A DNA stretch of 45,616 bases from Alphaproteobacteria bacterium. Lineage in GTDB: Bacteria; Pseudomonadota; Alphaproteobacteria; Micavibrionales; Micavibrionaceae. The stretch spans positions 1-45,616 of the forward strand of contig JAGRIU010000058.1 in the NCBI GenBank assembly GCA_020443075.1. The letters run 5' to 3'. Made by a program: the position numbers and the translations under genes. This document shows, in pieces, positions 34,583-41,878 of this stretch. Below the pieces are notes generated by a model. The model searched no databases. It saw only the letters and a program-made list of their open reading frames with translations, and was not told the DNA's origin. Numbering within the stretch: position 1 is the stretch's first letter; each line of letters starts with the position of its first letter.

Positions 34583-35873
34583 CGGCAGGTTTCCAGTCGT
34601 TCGGGTCGGCATCGGTTTGTTCGCCTGTGGCCATGTCTTTGACCTGTGCGTCGGCGGGGAACCAAATATAGGGGATGCCTTTTTTCTCGGCATAGGCGAT
34701 TTGTTTTTTCAGCTTGCCGCCGTGCGCGGTTTCGGTGTTGATGCCGTTTTCGCGCAAGGTGCGGGCGACTTCGTTCATGGCTGCGCGCTGGTCTTCTTCG
34801 GGCAGGACGACGAGGACTTTGGCCGGGGATTTCGGGCCGGGGGTGATTTTTCCGGATTGGCGCAGTACGTCGAACAGGCGCGTAAAGCCGATGGAGATGC
34901 CGACGCCGGGCAGGTGCTTGTTGATGTAATTGCCCGCCAGATCATCATAGCGCCCGCCGGAGCAGACCGAGCCTGTGAAAAGTGGTTCATTGTCGTCGCC
35001 GAAGAGTTGCGTTTCATAGACCGTTCCGGTGTAATAATCCAGCCCGCGGACGATGGACAGGTCGGCGACGACAGCGCCTTCGGGGAGGTGGGCGAGTTGG
35101 TCGAGGACGAAAGAGAGTTCTTCTATGCCTTCTTCCATAAGAGCGTTTGATGCGCTCAAGTCCTGAATGTTTTTTGTTTGTACAAAGTCCATTAAGCTTT
35201 GAATTTGACCGTTTGTGATATCTTGGAGTTGCATCAGATTCACAGTTTCGTTTTTGCCGATTTTCTCGTATTTATCAATTATGCGTGTGATTTCGGTTAG
35301 GTTTTCAAGTTCTAAGCCCTGTATCAATCCGCCTAAAATCTTACGGTTACTGATGCGTAGTTGCACGCGGCCGATGCCTAGGGACGCGAGGGCTTCGTAG
35401 CAGACGGCGGCGACTTCGGCGTCGAAGTGCAGGGGCAAGTGATCGACATTGATGACGTCGATATCACATTGATAAAATTCGCGCATGCGGCCGACTTGCG
35501 GGCGTTCGCCGCGCCAGACTTTTTGCATTTGATAGCGTTTGAAGGGGAAGGTCAGGTCGTTGAAATTCTGCGCCACATAGCGGGCCAGCGGCACGGTCTG
35601 GTCGAAGTGCAGGGCGAGGCGGGCGTCTTTTTTCTCGTCCGGATCGGCTTGCAGGCGTTCCAGTACATAGATTTCCTTATCGACGTCTTCGCCTTTGGCG
35701 GCGATGACTTCGAGTTCTTCGACGGCGGGCGTTTCAATCGAGCAATAGCCATAGCGCTCGTACACGGCGCGGATTTTGTCCAGCCATGTCTGTTCGACGG
35801 CGCGAATCTCGGGGAGCCATTCGGGGAAGCCGCTGATCGGACGGGGTTTATATATCTGCTTTTTCTCGCTCAT
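34575..35873 (-). CDS. hisS: Histidyl-tRNA synthetase
   Basis: 432 residues. It charges tRNA-His. Class II motifs: the N-terminal RPISGFPEWLPEIR, motif 2 FPFKRYQMQKVWRGERPQVG, RMREFYQCDIDVI (His-specific), RGLDYYTGTVYE (HisA motif), and GVGISIGFTRLFDVL (motif 3). The C-terminal anticodon-binding domain runs from about residue 345 (KVLVVLPEEDQRAAMNEVAR). In many relatives hisS sits near prfA; here it is 28 kb away. An exported-protein gene overlaps its end. Confidence 0.97.
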   Translation of the reverse strand: MSEKKQIYKPRPISGFPEWLPEIRAVEQTWLDKIRAVYERYGYCSIETPAVEELEVIAAKGEDVDKEIYVLERLQADPDEKKDARLALHFDQTVPLARYVAQNFNDLTFPFKRYQMQKVWRGERPQVGRMREFYQCDIDVINVDHLPLHFDAEVAAVCYEALASLGIGRVQLRISNRKILGGLIQGLELENLTEITRIIDKYEKIGKNETVNLMQLQDITNGQIQSLMDFVQTKNIQDLSASNALMEEGIEELSFVLDQLAHLPEGAVVADLSIVRGLDYYTGTVYETQLFGDDNEPLFTGSVCSGGRYDDLAGNYINKHLPGVGISIGFTRLFDVLRQSGKITPGPKSPAKVLVVLPEEDQRAAMNEVARTLRENGINTETAHGGKLKKQIAYAEKKGIPYIWFPADAQVKDMATGEQTDADPNDWKPADA

Positions 35874-35923
35874 AACCGTTTTGATTTAAGGGATTGCTTG
35901 AGTAAAAGCAAGCGAAGCGTTCG

Positions 35924-35953
35924 TTGACATAATGGCTGTGTGTGGTGTATAAA
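35924..35953 (+). promoter_or_regulatory. Strong promoter, placed for a leaderless mRNA
   Basis: Consensus TTGACA (35924-35929), an 18-base spacer, and TATAAA (35948-35953). The ATG of the next gene begins at 35960, six bases after the -10 box, which is where transcription should start. A GTG upstream in the same frame (35942) lies inside the promoter and is excluded. Confidence 0.7.
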
Positions 35954-35959
35954 GCGTGC

Positions 35960-36541
35960 ATGCTTGTAAAAATTCCCGGTGTGATTGGACGCGTTCTTGA
36001 TGCGGCTTTAGATAAAATGGCGTGTGTGCTTCCGAAAAAGGAGCCTGTGGCGGTTATTTCTTTAAAAAAAGTGAACCGTTTGTTTGGAGGGGAATTAAGT
36101 GATAGGCCTCGCGCCCACCTCGATGAGCAGACGTTTGAAGATGGCACACAACTGTCGGCACACAGTTTTGATATGAGTTTTTCCGGGAATTGCGTTAAAT
36201 TACGTTATCTTTTCGAAACGCATGGGCGTGATCCAAATCATGATAGGCTGCAGGTCGATACTCGTAAAAAAATCTTTTTGTCTGGGCGTGTTGTGGATGG
36301 GAAACTTCATATTACTCAAGCTTTTAAGGAGCATAGTGCTAATAGGGCTGTTGCGAGATGCCCTTTTGGTAATGGGGATATAGTCCATACGCACCATATT
36401 GTTGACGAGAAAGAGATAGAGGATACGCTTTCCAGGCTTGGGAAGGTTAGCAGGGGCGATCTTCCTTTTATTCCGATTCATATGAAGGAAGGTCATTTGC
36501 CGAAACTTGTTCCTTCTTCTGCTGACTCGGAGCCGAATTAG
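35960..36541 (+). CDS. Unrecognised protein, 193 residues
   Basis: No family recognised. The ATG at 35960 is selected because the -10 box ends at 35953; no Shine-Dalgarno is visible, so the mRNA is probably leaderless. The protein is soluble. After MLVKIPGVIGRVLDAALDKM comes LSAHSFDMSFSGNCVKLRYL, then TRKKIFLSGRVVDGKLHITQ and CPFGNGDIVHTHHIVDEKE. The H-T-H-H cluster and two cysteines (one in NCVK, one in RCPFG) might bind a metal, but that is only an impression. It ends seven bases before a REP-like palindrome. It appears A+T-richer than hisS and cobT on either side. Confidence 0.65.
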   Translation: MLVKIPGVIGRVLDAALDKMACVLPKKEPVAVISLKKVNRLFGGELSDRPRAHLDEQTFEDGTQLSAHSFDMSFSGNCVKLRYLFETHGRDPNHDRLQVDTRKKIFLSGRVVDGKLHITQAFKEHSANRAVARCPFGNGDIVHTHHIVDEKEIEDTLSRLGKVSRGDLPFIPIHMKEGHLPKLVPSSADSEPN

Positions 36542-36547
36542 CAATGG

Positions 36548-36588
36548 ATCCCGGACGTTTGAGCGATGCTTCGCATCGCCTCCGGGAT
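36548..36588. repeat. REP-like double palindrome
   Basis: Outer arms ATCCCGGA (36548-36555) and TCCGGGAT (36581-36588), identical to those at 2174-2194. Inside is a second stem, GCGATGC with GCATCGC around TTC. It lies in the convergent gap between the 35960 gene and cobT and may fold as a cruciform or stop-like hairpin for both. Confidence 0.75.
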
Positions 36589-36608
36589 GACGGGGCTGTA
36601 TTTGTGCT

Positions 36609-38432
36609 TTATCTCTCCTCAAACACGTCTTCCAATTGGTGAATGAGGGCTCCGGCGAGTTCGTCGGCGTCGGCGATGGTGATGGCTTTTTTGTAATAGC
36701 GCGTGACGTCGTGGCCGATCCCGATGGCGGCCAGTTCGACGGCGGCGTTTTTCTCGATCCAATGAATAACGTGGCGCAGGTCGGCTTCGAGGATGTTATT
36801 CGGATTGACCGACAGCGTTGAATCATCGACCGGCGCGCCGTCGGAGATGACGAGCAGGATTTTGCGGTCTTCCTTGCGTGCGGCCAAGCGGTTGTAGGCC
36901 CAGACGAGGGCTTCGCCGTCTATATTTTCTTTCAGGATCCCTTCCTTGAGCATCAGGCCGATATTCTTGCGGGTGCGGCGCATGGGGGCGTCGGCGGCTT
37001 TGTAGATGATATGGCGGATATCGTTGAGGCGTCCGGGATTGGCCGGACGGCCTTGTTCCATCCAGAGTTCGCGCGATTTTCCGCCTTTCCACGCGCGGGT
37101 GGTAAAGCCGAGAATCTCTACGCGTACGCCGCAGCGCTCTAACGTGCGGGCGATGATATCGGTGCTCATGGCGGCCAGCGCTATGGGGCGGCCGCGCATG
37201 GAGCCTGAATTGTCTATGAGGAGCGTGACGACGGTGTCGCGGAAGTTGGTTTCTTTTTCCTGTTTGAAGCTTAAGGGGACGCTGGGGTTGGCGATCACGC
37301 TGGCCAGACGCGCGGCATTCAGGATGCCTTCGTCGAGATCGAAGTCCCATGAGCGGCTTTGGCGGGCCATGAGCTTGCGTTGCAGGCGGTTGGCGAGCTT
37401 GGTGATGATGGTTTGATGGGTGGTGAGCTGCTTATCCAGCATTTTGCGCAGGCGCGCCAGTTCGTGCGGGTCGGCGAGGTCTTTGGCGTCTATTTCTTCG
37501 TCGAAGGCGTCTGTGTAGACGTGGTATAGCCCTGCGGGGCCGTGGATAGACTCACGTCCGGCGCTGTTGTGGCCGATACTTTCGGCTTGTCCGTCGGCAT
37601 TATCCAGCAGGTCTTCATCGACATGCGTGCCGAGCGTATCGTCTTCGCCGCCATCGGCTGTGTCGCTTTCGGTGGGGCCGTCTGCGGTTTCTCCGGTTTG
37701 TTCCTGATCTTCGCTAGTGGTTTCGTCGGGTTGCAGGGTTTTATCAGGCTCGGCCCGGCTTTCGTCATTTTCCGGTGTGTCGGAGCCTCTTTCGTCGCTG
37801 TGGACGGGCATGTTCAGGCCGAGGATCAGGGCTTTGGCGTGCTCGGCGAAGGCACTTTGGTCGTTTAACACGCCTTTGAGGGCGGAGAAATCCAGTGCGC
37901 CGAATTGTTTGTTCATCAGGGCGGCCAGTTTTTTGGCTGATGGCGGTGTGGGTTCGTTGGTTAAGGCAAGGCGGGCGAGGATGTGCGCGGCGTCTTCCAA
38001 GGGGATGTTTTCAGCCGCTTGCGCGTCGTCGTATCCGGCGCGCTTGCAGCGCTCTTCGAGTACGGCGTTGAGGTTTGCGCGTATGCCGTTCATGGCGTTG
38101 GCCCCAAGAGATTCGCAGCGGGCCTGTTCGAGCGCGTCAAAGAGCTTTCCGGCTTTCGGGTCGGCGGGGCGGTGGCGTTTGTGTAGGGCTGCATCGTGAT
38201 GGGCGAGGGTGAGGGCTTGCACGTCTGCGCAGCCGCGCAGCAGGCGGATATTCTCGGCATTGAGCTTAGTGTCCGGCGTGGGGAGGCGGATTTTTTTGCT
38301 GTCCGGCGGGCGGCCGATCGGGGCTTCGCCGGGGCTGTAGTGGACCTCTATCTCCGGATCGCCGGCAATCGTGCGCAGCGTCGCGGTCGTGACGTGTTTG
38401 AAATTTTCGGCGTTGTCGGCGTTGGTGTTCAT
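36609..38432 (-). CDS. cobT: Cobaltochelatase subunit CobT (VWA protein)
   Basis: 607 residues. With the AAA ATPase CobS, CobT helps the CobN subunit insert cobalt into hydrogenobyrinate diamide. The N-terminal CobT domain (about 1-205) is followed by a strongly acidic linker (212-285, many D, E, T). The C-terminal VWA domain has the metal-site motif DNSGS at 407-411 ([14 protein letters not shown]), then [10 protein letters not shown] and [12 protein letters not shown]. No CobN or other cobalamin gene is in the window. In many alphaproteobacteria CobS and CobT lie beside bolA and a J-domain gene, as here, and may have wider MoxR/VWA chaperone duties. Confidence 0.94.
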   Translation of the reverse strand: MNTNADNAENFKHVTTATLRTIAGDPEIEVHYSPGEAPIGRPPDSKKIRLPTPDTKLNAENIRLLRGCADVQALTLAHHDAALHKRHRPADPKAGKLFDALEQARCESLGANAMNGIRANLNAVLEERCKRAGYDDAQAAENIPLEDAAHILARLALTNEPTPPSAKKLAALMNKQFGALDFSALKGVLNDQSAFAEHAKALILGLNMPVHSDERGSDTPENDESRAEPDKTLQPDETTSEDQEQTGETADGPTESDTADGGEDDTLGTHVDEDLLDNADGQAESIGHNSAGRESIHGPAGLYHVYTDAFDEEIDAKDLADPHELARLRKMLDKQLTTHQTIITKLANRLQRKLMARQSRSWDFDLDEGILNAARLASVIANPSVPLSFKQEKETNFRDTVVTLLIDNSGSMRGRPIALAAMSTDIIARTLERCGVRVEILGFTTRAWKGGKSRELWMEQGRPANPGRLNDIRHIIYKAADAPMRRTRKNIGLMLKEGILKENIDGEALVWAYNRLAARKEDRKILLVISDGAPVDDSTLSVNPNNILEADLRHVIHWIEKNAAVELAAIGIGHDVTRYYKKAITIADADELAGALIHQLEDVFEER

Positions 38433-38451
38433 ATCTATGACATATAAAAGT

Positions 38452-38481
38452 TTGACACAAAAAGCGAGAGTGGTTTATACA
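38452..38481 (+). promoter_or_regulatory. Promoter for the small gene between cobS and cobT
   Basis: Consensus TTGACA (38452-38457) with TATACA at 38476-38481 (18-base spacer; TTATAC with 17). Transcription would begin near 38488, after the in-frame ATG at 38481 and about 30 bases before the ATG at 38517, which has AAGAGG upstream. Confidence 0.6.
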
Positions 38482-38516
38482 TGCGCGAGTTTATTTTCGT
38501 AATAATAAGAGGCTTT

Positions 38517-38774
38517 ATGGGTAAAGAAGTAACCTTTGTGGGTGCAATCAAATGGACTTTTGGTACGGCTACTGGTAGAGGGTTGTTAGCTGCGGCAGCT
38601 TTAAACTTAGTAGTTGCTTATGGCCGAGCGGCATATCAAGAGCATTTAGAAGACTCCCACGAAGTTTTTCTTGATGGCAAAAATTTGCATGTTACAGCAC
38701 TACAAAACTTTTTTTGGGACAACCCAAAAGATGCTGTGTTGTTTTTACATGATCAATTTACTAAGCCCGAGTAA
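38517..38774 (+). CDS. Small membrane-associated protein, 85 residues, unrecognised
   Basis: No family recognised. It starts at the ATG at 38517 with AAGAGG upstream. One hydrophobic, glycine/alanine-rich stretch (residues 18-36, ATGRGLLAAAALNLVVAYG) may be a membrane helix. The remainder is polar and possibly helical (RAAYQEHLEDSHEVFLDGKN, HVTALQNFFWDNPKDAVLFL). It is on the strand opposite to cobS and cobT and separates them; its stop is 5 bases from the cobS stop. Its promoter and ribosome site support a real gene. The base composition is more A+T-rich than cobS and cobT. Confidence 0.65.
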   Translation: MGKEVTFVGAIKWTFGTATGRGLLAAAALNLVVAYGRAAYQEHLEDSHEVFLDGKNLHVTALQNFFWDNPKDAVLFLHDQFTKPE

Positions 38775-38778
38775 TAGT

Positions 38779-39840
38779 CTAACTCACCGCGACATTACGA
38801 ATAGCACTTTCGGGGAGATCGACGTTGAAGCAGCGCTGGTAGTATTCGGCGATCAGCGGGCGTTCGGTTTCATCGCATTTATTCAGGAACGAGAGCTGGA
38901 AGGCCAGATCGCGGTTATTGTCGAAAATGATCGTGTTTTCGATCCAGGCCAGCACTGTGCGCGGGCTCATGACGGTTGAGAGATCGCCGTTGATGAAGCC
39001 TTCGCGCGTGAGGTCGGCCATGCGGACCATTTTGTCGATCATGTCGCGGCCTTCTTCGGTTTTGAGGTCCGGGAATTTGGCCAGCATGATATTCATTTCA
39101 TCATCGTGGGGCAGGTAGTTGAGCTGGACGCAGATATTCCAGCGGTCCATCTGGCCCTGGTTGATTTGCTGGGTACCGTGATAGAGGCCTGTGGTGTCGC
39201 CGAGGCCGACGGTGTTGGCGGTGGCGAACAGGCGGAAAGCCGGGTGCGGGCGGATGATACGGTTTTGATCGAGCAGGGTCAGGCGGCCTTCGGATTCGAG
39301 GACGCGCTGGATCACGAACATCACATCGGGGCGTCCGGCGTCGTATTCATCGAAGACGAGGGCTACGGGGTGCTGGAGAGACCACGGCAGCAGGCCGTCG
39401 CGCCATTCGGTGATTTGCTTGCCTTCTTTCAAGGTGATGGCGTCTTTGCCGATCAGATCAACGCGGGAGACGTGAGAATCGAGGTTTATGCGCACGCAGG
39501 GCCAGTTCAGGCGGGCGGCGACCTGCTCGATGTGGGTGGATTTCCCCGTGCCGTGATAGCCTTGGATCATGACGCGGCGGTTATGGGCGAATCCGGCGAG
39601 AACGGCCAGCGTTGTGTCATGGTCGAACTGGTAGGTCGGGTCGATTTTCGGGACGTTGCCTGTGTCTTCGCTGAAGGCCGGGATTTTCCAGTCTACATCA
39701 ACGCCGAATGTTTCGCGCGCATCGACTTTTCTATCGGGAATAGTCGAGTATTTGCCTTCTTTGGCTTTGATCGTTGTGATGTCGAAGGACATGCCCGCGA
39801 CGTCTTCTTTATCGATATCAATGGGGTCTATGCTTTGCAT
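38779..39840 (-). CDS. cobS: Cobaltochelatase subunit CobS (AAA ATPase)
   Basis: 353 residues. CobS is a MoxR-type AAA ATPase. The Walker A is GYHGTGKS at 94-101 and the Walker [12 protein letters not shown] at 159-169, with arginine-finger region [12 protein letters not shown] later. [20 protein letters not shown] and the C-terminal [20 protein letters not shown] are hallmark segments. It is translated directly after the J-domain gene: the stop TAA is followed at once by its ATG. cobT lies downstream but a plus-strand gene intervenes. Confidence 0.96.
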   Translation of the reverse strand: MQSIDPIDIDKEDVAGMSFDITTIKAKEGKYSTIPDRKVDARETFGVDVDWKIPAFSEDTGNVPKIDPTYQFDHDTTLAVLAGFAHNRRVMIQGYHGTGKSTHIEQVAARLNWPCVRINLDSHVSRVDLIGKDAITLKEGKQITEWRDGLLPWSLQHPVALVFDEYDAGRPDVMFVIQRVLESEGRLTLLDQNRIIRPHPAFRLFATANTVGLGDTTGLYHGTQQINQGQMDRWNICVQLNYLPHDDEMNIMLAKFPDLKTEEGRDMIDKMVRMADLTREGFINGDLSTVMSPRTVLAWIENTIIFDNNRDLAFQLSFLNKCDETERPLIAEYYQRCFNVDLPESAIRNVAVS

Positions 39841-40452
39841 TTAATTTCTTTCCGGCAGATCTGCGAATTTCTCGTAGGCGAGTTTTAATATGGTATAGGC
39901 CATATTGATCTGTTTGAGAAGCTCTTCTGATTTCGGGCAGCCTTTATTAAGATCCGGATGGTGTTTTTTGGCCAGTTCCTTATAACGCGTTTTTATGGCC
40001 GGCAGGCTTAAGGGGGGCTCCAGGCCCATGATGGCCATGGCTTCGTATTCAGGCGTGTTCTGGGACAGGCTGGAGGTGCTTTTGAAGCGCTTTTGGTCTT
40101 GGCGGGGCGGCGGTTCGTCTGTGCCGTGCCAGGTTTGCCATGCGCGGTTGTAAAGCGCTTCTTCTGCGTTGCCGTTAACGCCGTATTTCCATGTCGGACG
40201 GTCGCCGTATATGCTTTTGAGCATATGGTCTTCGACTTCGCCGGCGGACATGCCTTCAAAAAAGTTCCAGGCTTTGTTATATTCTCTGACATGGTCGAGA
40301 CAAAAGTGATAATGACGGTTTAGGTTGCGGTCTTTGGGTGCTTTATACTCGCCATGGGCGCGGCATCCGGGCATGTCGCAAATCCGTGTTTTTTGATGGT
40401 GCGCTCCATCGGCAAATTCAGCAGAATTGGGTTTTAAATGAATTTTTGGCAT
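39841..40452 (-). CDS. J-domain protein upstream of cobS
   Basis: 203 residues. The J domain is at the C-terminus (about residues 136-195) with the HPD tripeptide at 165-167 (AKKHHPDLNKGCPKSEELLK), so it should stimulate an Hsp70. The N-terminal part has Cys25, Cys30, Cys51 and His54 (CDMPGC, FCLDH), which could form a zinc site, followed by a helical linker. It starts a minus-strand unit with cobS, the TAA/ATG junction having no gap. bolA is divergent 95 bases away. Such a J protein beside cobS is widespread in alphaproteobacteria. Its client is not known. Confidence 0.88.
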   Translation of the reverse strand: MPKIHLKPNSAEFADGAHHQKTRICDMPGCRAHGEYKAPKDRNLNRHYHFCLDHVREYNKAWNFFEGMSAGEVEDHMLKSIYGDRPTWKYGVNGNAEEALYNRAWQTWHGTDEPPPRQDQKRFKSTSSLSQNTPEYEAMAIMGLEPPLSLPAIKTRYKELAKKHHPDLNKGCPKSEELLKQINMAYTILKLAYEKFADLPERN

Positions 40453-40547
40453 CGCATTCTTGTATTTATCTAAAAGCAGTCTATTCTTTCAGAATATAGG
40501 ATTTGTAAGGGTTTGGGCAATATTGTTTTTGTGAAAGGCGCAGCGTT

Positions 40548-40820
40548 TTGAATTTAGAAGCTGTGATTGAAGAGCGGGTTCGTAACGCGTTTTCGCCTTC
40601 GTATTTTGAATTGATCAATCAGAGTGATTTGCATGCCGGACATGTTGGCCATGACGGCAGCGGTCACAGCCACTTTAAACTTATAATTGTGTCGCCTGCG
40701 TTTGATGAGGTTCCCCGTGTGCAGAGGCAACGGCGTGTGTATTCGCTGCTGGAGGACCTTTTTTCCGAAGGGTTGCACGCTCTTTCGATGACTTTATTAA
40801 CTGATAAGGAATATTTCTAA
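40548..40820 (+). CDS. bolA: BolA family protein
   Basis: 90 residues. The reading frame has no ATG near its beginning; TTG at 40548 is the likely start, with AAAGG about 10 bases upstream. A GTG five codons later is the alternative. BolA proteins pair with monothiol glutaredoxins in Fe-S cluster handling. The family core is visible: NLEAVIEERVRNAF, LHAGHVGHDGSGHSHFKLII (two conserved histidine elements), and the C-terminal FDEVPRVQRQRRVYSLLEDL. This matches the class found next to a J-domain gene and cobS in alphaproteobacteria. Confidence 0.93.
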   Translation: MNLEAVIEERVRNAFSPSYFELINQSDLHAGHVGHDGSGHSHFKLIIVSPAFDEVPRVQRQRRVYSLLEDLFSEGLHALSMTLLTDKEYF

Positions 40821-40898
40821 AAAATATTTACATCCTAGGGTTGTGTATGTATATACTATAGCATGTTATGATGGAATGCTTGCTATTCGGGGGTATAT

Positions 40899-41315
40899 AT
40901 GCCGTATTCAGAGACGCTTAAAATTTGTAGTGACCGTGTTTGTAAAAGCTCTCTTGTTAGTCGTAATATTAATGTTTCCAAGCGCCGGACTTCCGTTCGT
41001 CTTGAGCCGGAAATGTGGAAAGCTCTGGAGGAGGTCGCGCGGCGCGAACAGTGTACGATCCATGATATCTGTACGCTTGTGTCTGGCCGCAAGAAAGAGC
41101 AGACGTCGTTGACGGCGGCGATTCGTGTTTTTATTATGCTTTATTTTCGCGCTGCGAGCACTGAAGACGGGCATAAGCGGGCGGGTCACGGGGATTTTTC
41201 TGTAATGCGGATGCGCGGGCGTCAAAACGGGCGGGCTACAATGGTGCCCTCGAATGTTAAAACAGTCTCATCGGGTGATATCACTGTTCGTTCCCCAAAA
41301 AGGCTAGTGAGTTAG
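40899..41315 (+). CDS. Ribbon-helix-helix regulator (RHH_4 type)
   Basis: 138 residues. The central RHH fold runs RRTSVRLEPEMWKALEEVAR, then REQCTIHDICTLVSGRKKEQ and TSLTAAIRVFIMLYFRAAST, a pattern strongly conserved in alphaproteobacteria. The beta-strand RRTSVRL should contact DNA as a dimer. N-terminal residues 1-25 and the C-terminal tail after residue 90 (basic, low-complexity) are variable. GGGGG precedes the ATG at about 7 bases. Its targets are unknown, and it may be autoregulated; AT-rich -10-like boxes lie upstream. A shared terminator follows. Confidence 0.9.
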   Translation: MPYSETLKICSDRVCKSSLVSRNINVSKRRTSVRLEPEMWKALEEVARREQCTIHDICTLVSGRKKEQTSLTAAIRVFIMLYFRAASTEDGHKRAGHGDFSVMRMRGRQNGRATMVPSNVKTVSSGDITVRSPKRLVS

Positions 41316-41373
41316 ATGGGCTTGTTTTGCCTCTTCCAGAAGTGGAGACGATGTTTTTTGTTATTTGGCTGTA

Positions 41374-41411
41374 AAAAACCCCGCCGATCGACATATTCGT
41401 GGCGGGGTTTT
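41374..41411. terminator. Bidirectional terminator between RHH gene and hupB
   Basis: AAAACCCCGCC (41375-41385) pairs with GGCGGGGTTTT (41401-41411) in an 11-base stem around a 15-base loop. The A and T runs work on both strands. Confidence 0.9.
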
Positions 41412-41430
41412 CTTTGTATTTTGACAAAGC

Positions 41431-41706
41431 TTACTTGTTTACAGCTTCTTTCAGCTCTTTACCGGCTTTGAATTTAGGCTGCTTGGAAGCCGGAATTTTG
41501 ATCGGCTCACCTGTGCGTGGGTTGCGGCCTGTTGTGGCAGCGCGCTTAGCAACAGAGAATGTACCAAAGCCAACCAGACGGACGTCATCACCTTTTTTCA
41601 GGCTGCCTTTGATGGCATCAATAACGGCGTCAACAGCGGCTGCTGCTTTAGTTTTGGAAATGTCAGCTTTAGAAGCTACTTTAGATACAAGGTCTTGCTT
41701 GTTCAT
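41431..41706 (-). CDS. hupB: DNA-binding protein HU
   Basis: 91 residues, the standard HU length. HU is a nucleoid protein that bends DNA. The start is [20 protein letters not shown]. The DNA-binding arm is [20 protein letters not shown] with the intercalating proline and RNP. A strong AAGGGGA precedes the ATG. Upstream are the structured element and then lon. The order clpP, lon, hupB is conserved; clpX is missing from it. Confidence 0.98.
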   Translation of the reverse strand: MNKQDLVSKVASKADISKTKAAAAVDAVIDAIKGSLKKGDDVRLVGFGTFSVAKRAATTGRNPRTGEPIKIPASKQPKFKAGKELKEAVNK

Positions 41707-41776
41707 GGGAAAATCCCCTTTCGGTTAGAGTTAAGCAACAAAACAACTTTTTAAAAATTGTTGAACAACAAATGTT

Positions 41777-41867
41777 AAAAAGCTTGGCTCATAAAATCGT
41801 CGCAAAGCCCTGCTGCTCAGGGGTTTGGCTGATTCCAAAAAGCCAATACGACTCTTTTATGCTTTTT
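41777..41867 (-). promoter_or_regulatory. Folded element between lon and hupB
   Basis: On the minus strand the region can fold as a three-way junction. P1: CATAAAA plus TCGT against ACGA plus TTTTATG (outer ends 41861-41855 and 41796-41790). P2: TTGGCT/AGCCAA around ten bases. P3: CCCTG/CAGGG around five. A second AGCCAA just outside P1 is followed by GCTTTTT, so the same TTGGCT could pair there instead, as in a terminator. It is either a structured lon terminator or a leader controlling hupB. Confidence 0.45.
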
Positions 41868-41878
41868 TTAAAGGGATT

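Noticed and set aside
36609..40452. A cobalamin biosynthesis cluster
   Set aside because: Only the CobS and CobT chelatase subunits are present. No CobN and no corrin-ring genes are in the window.
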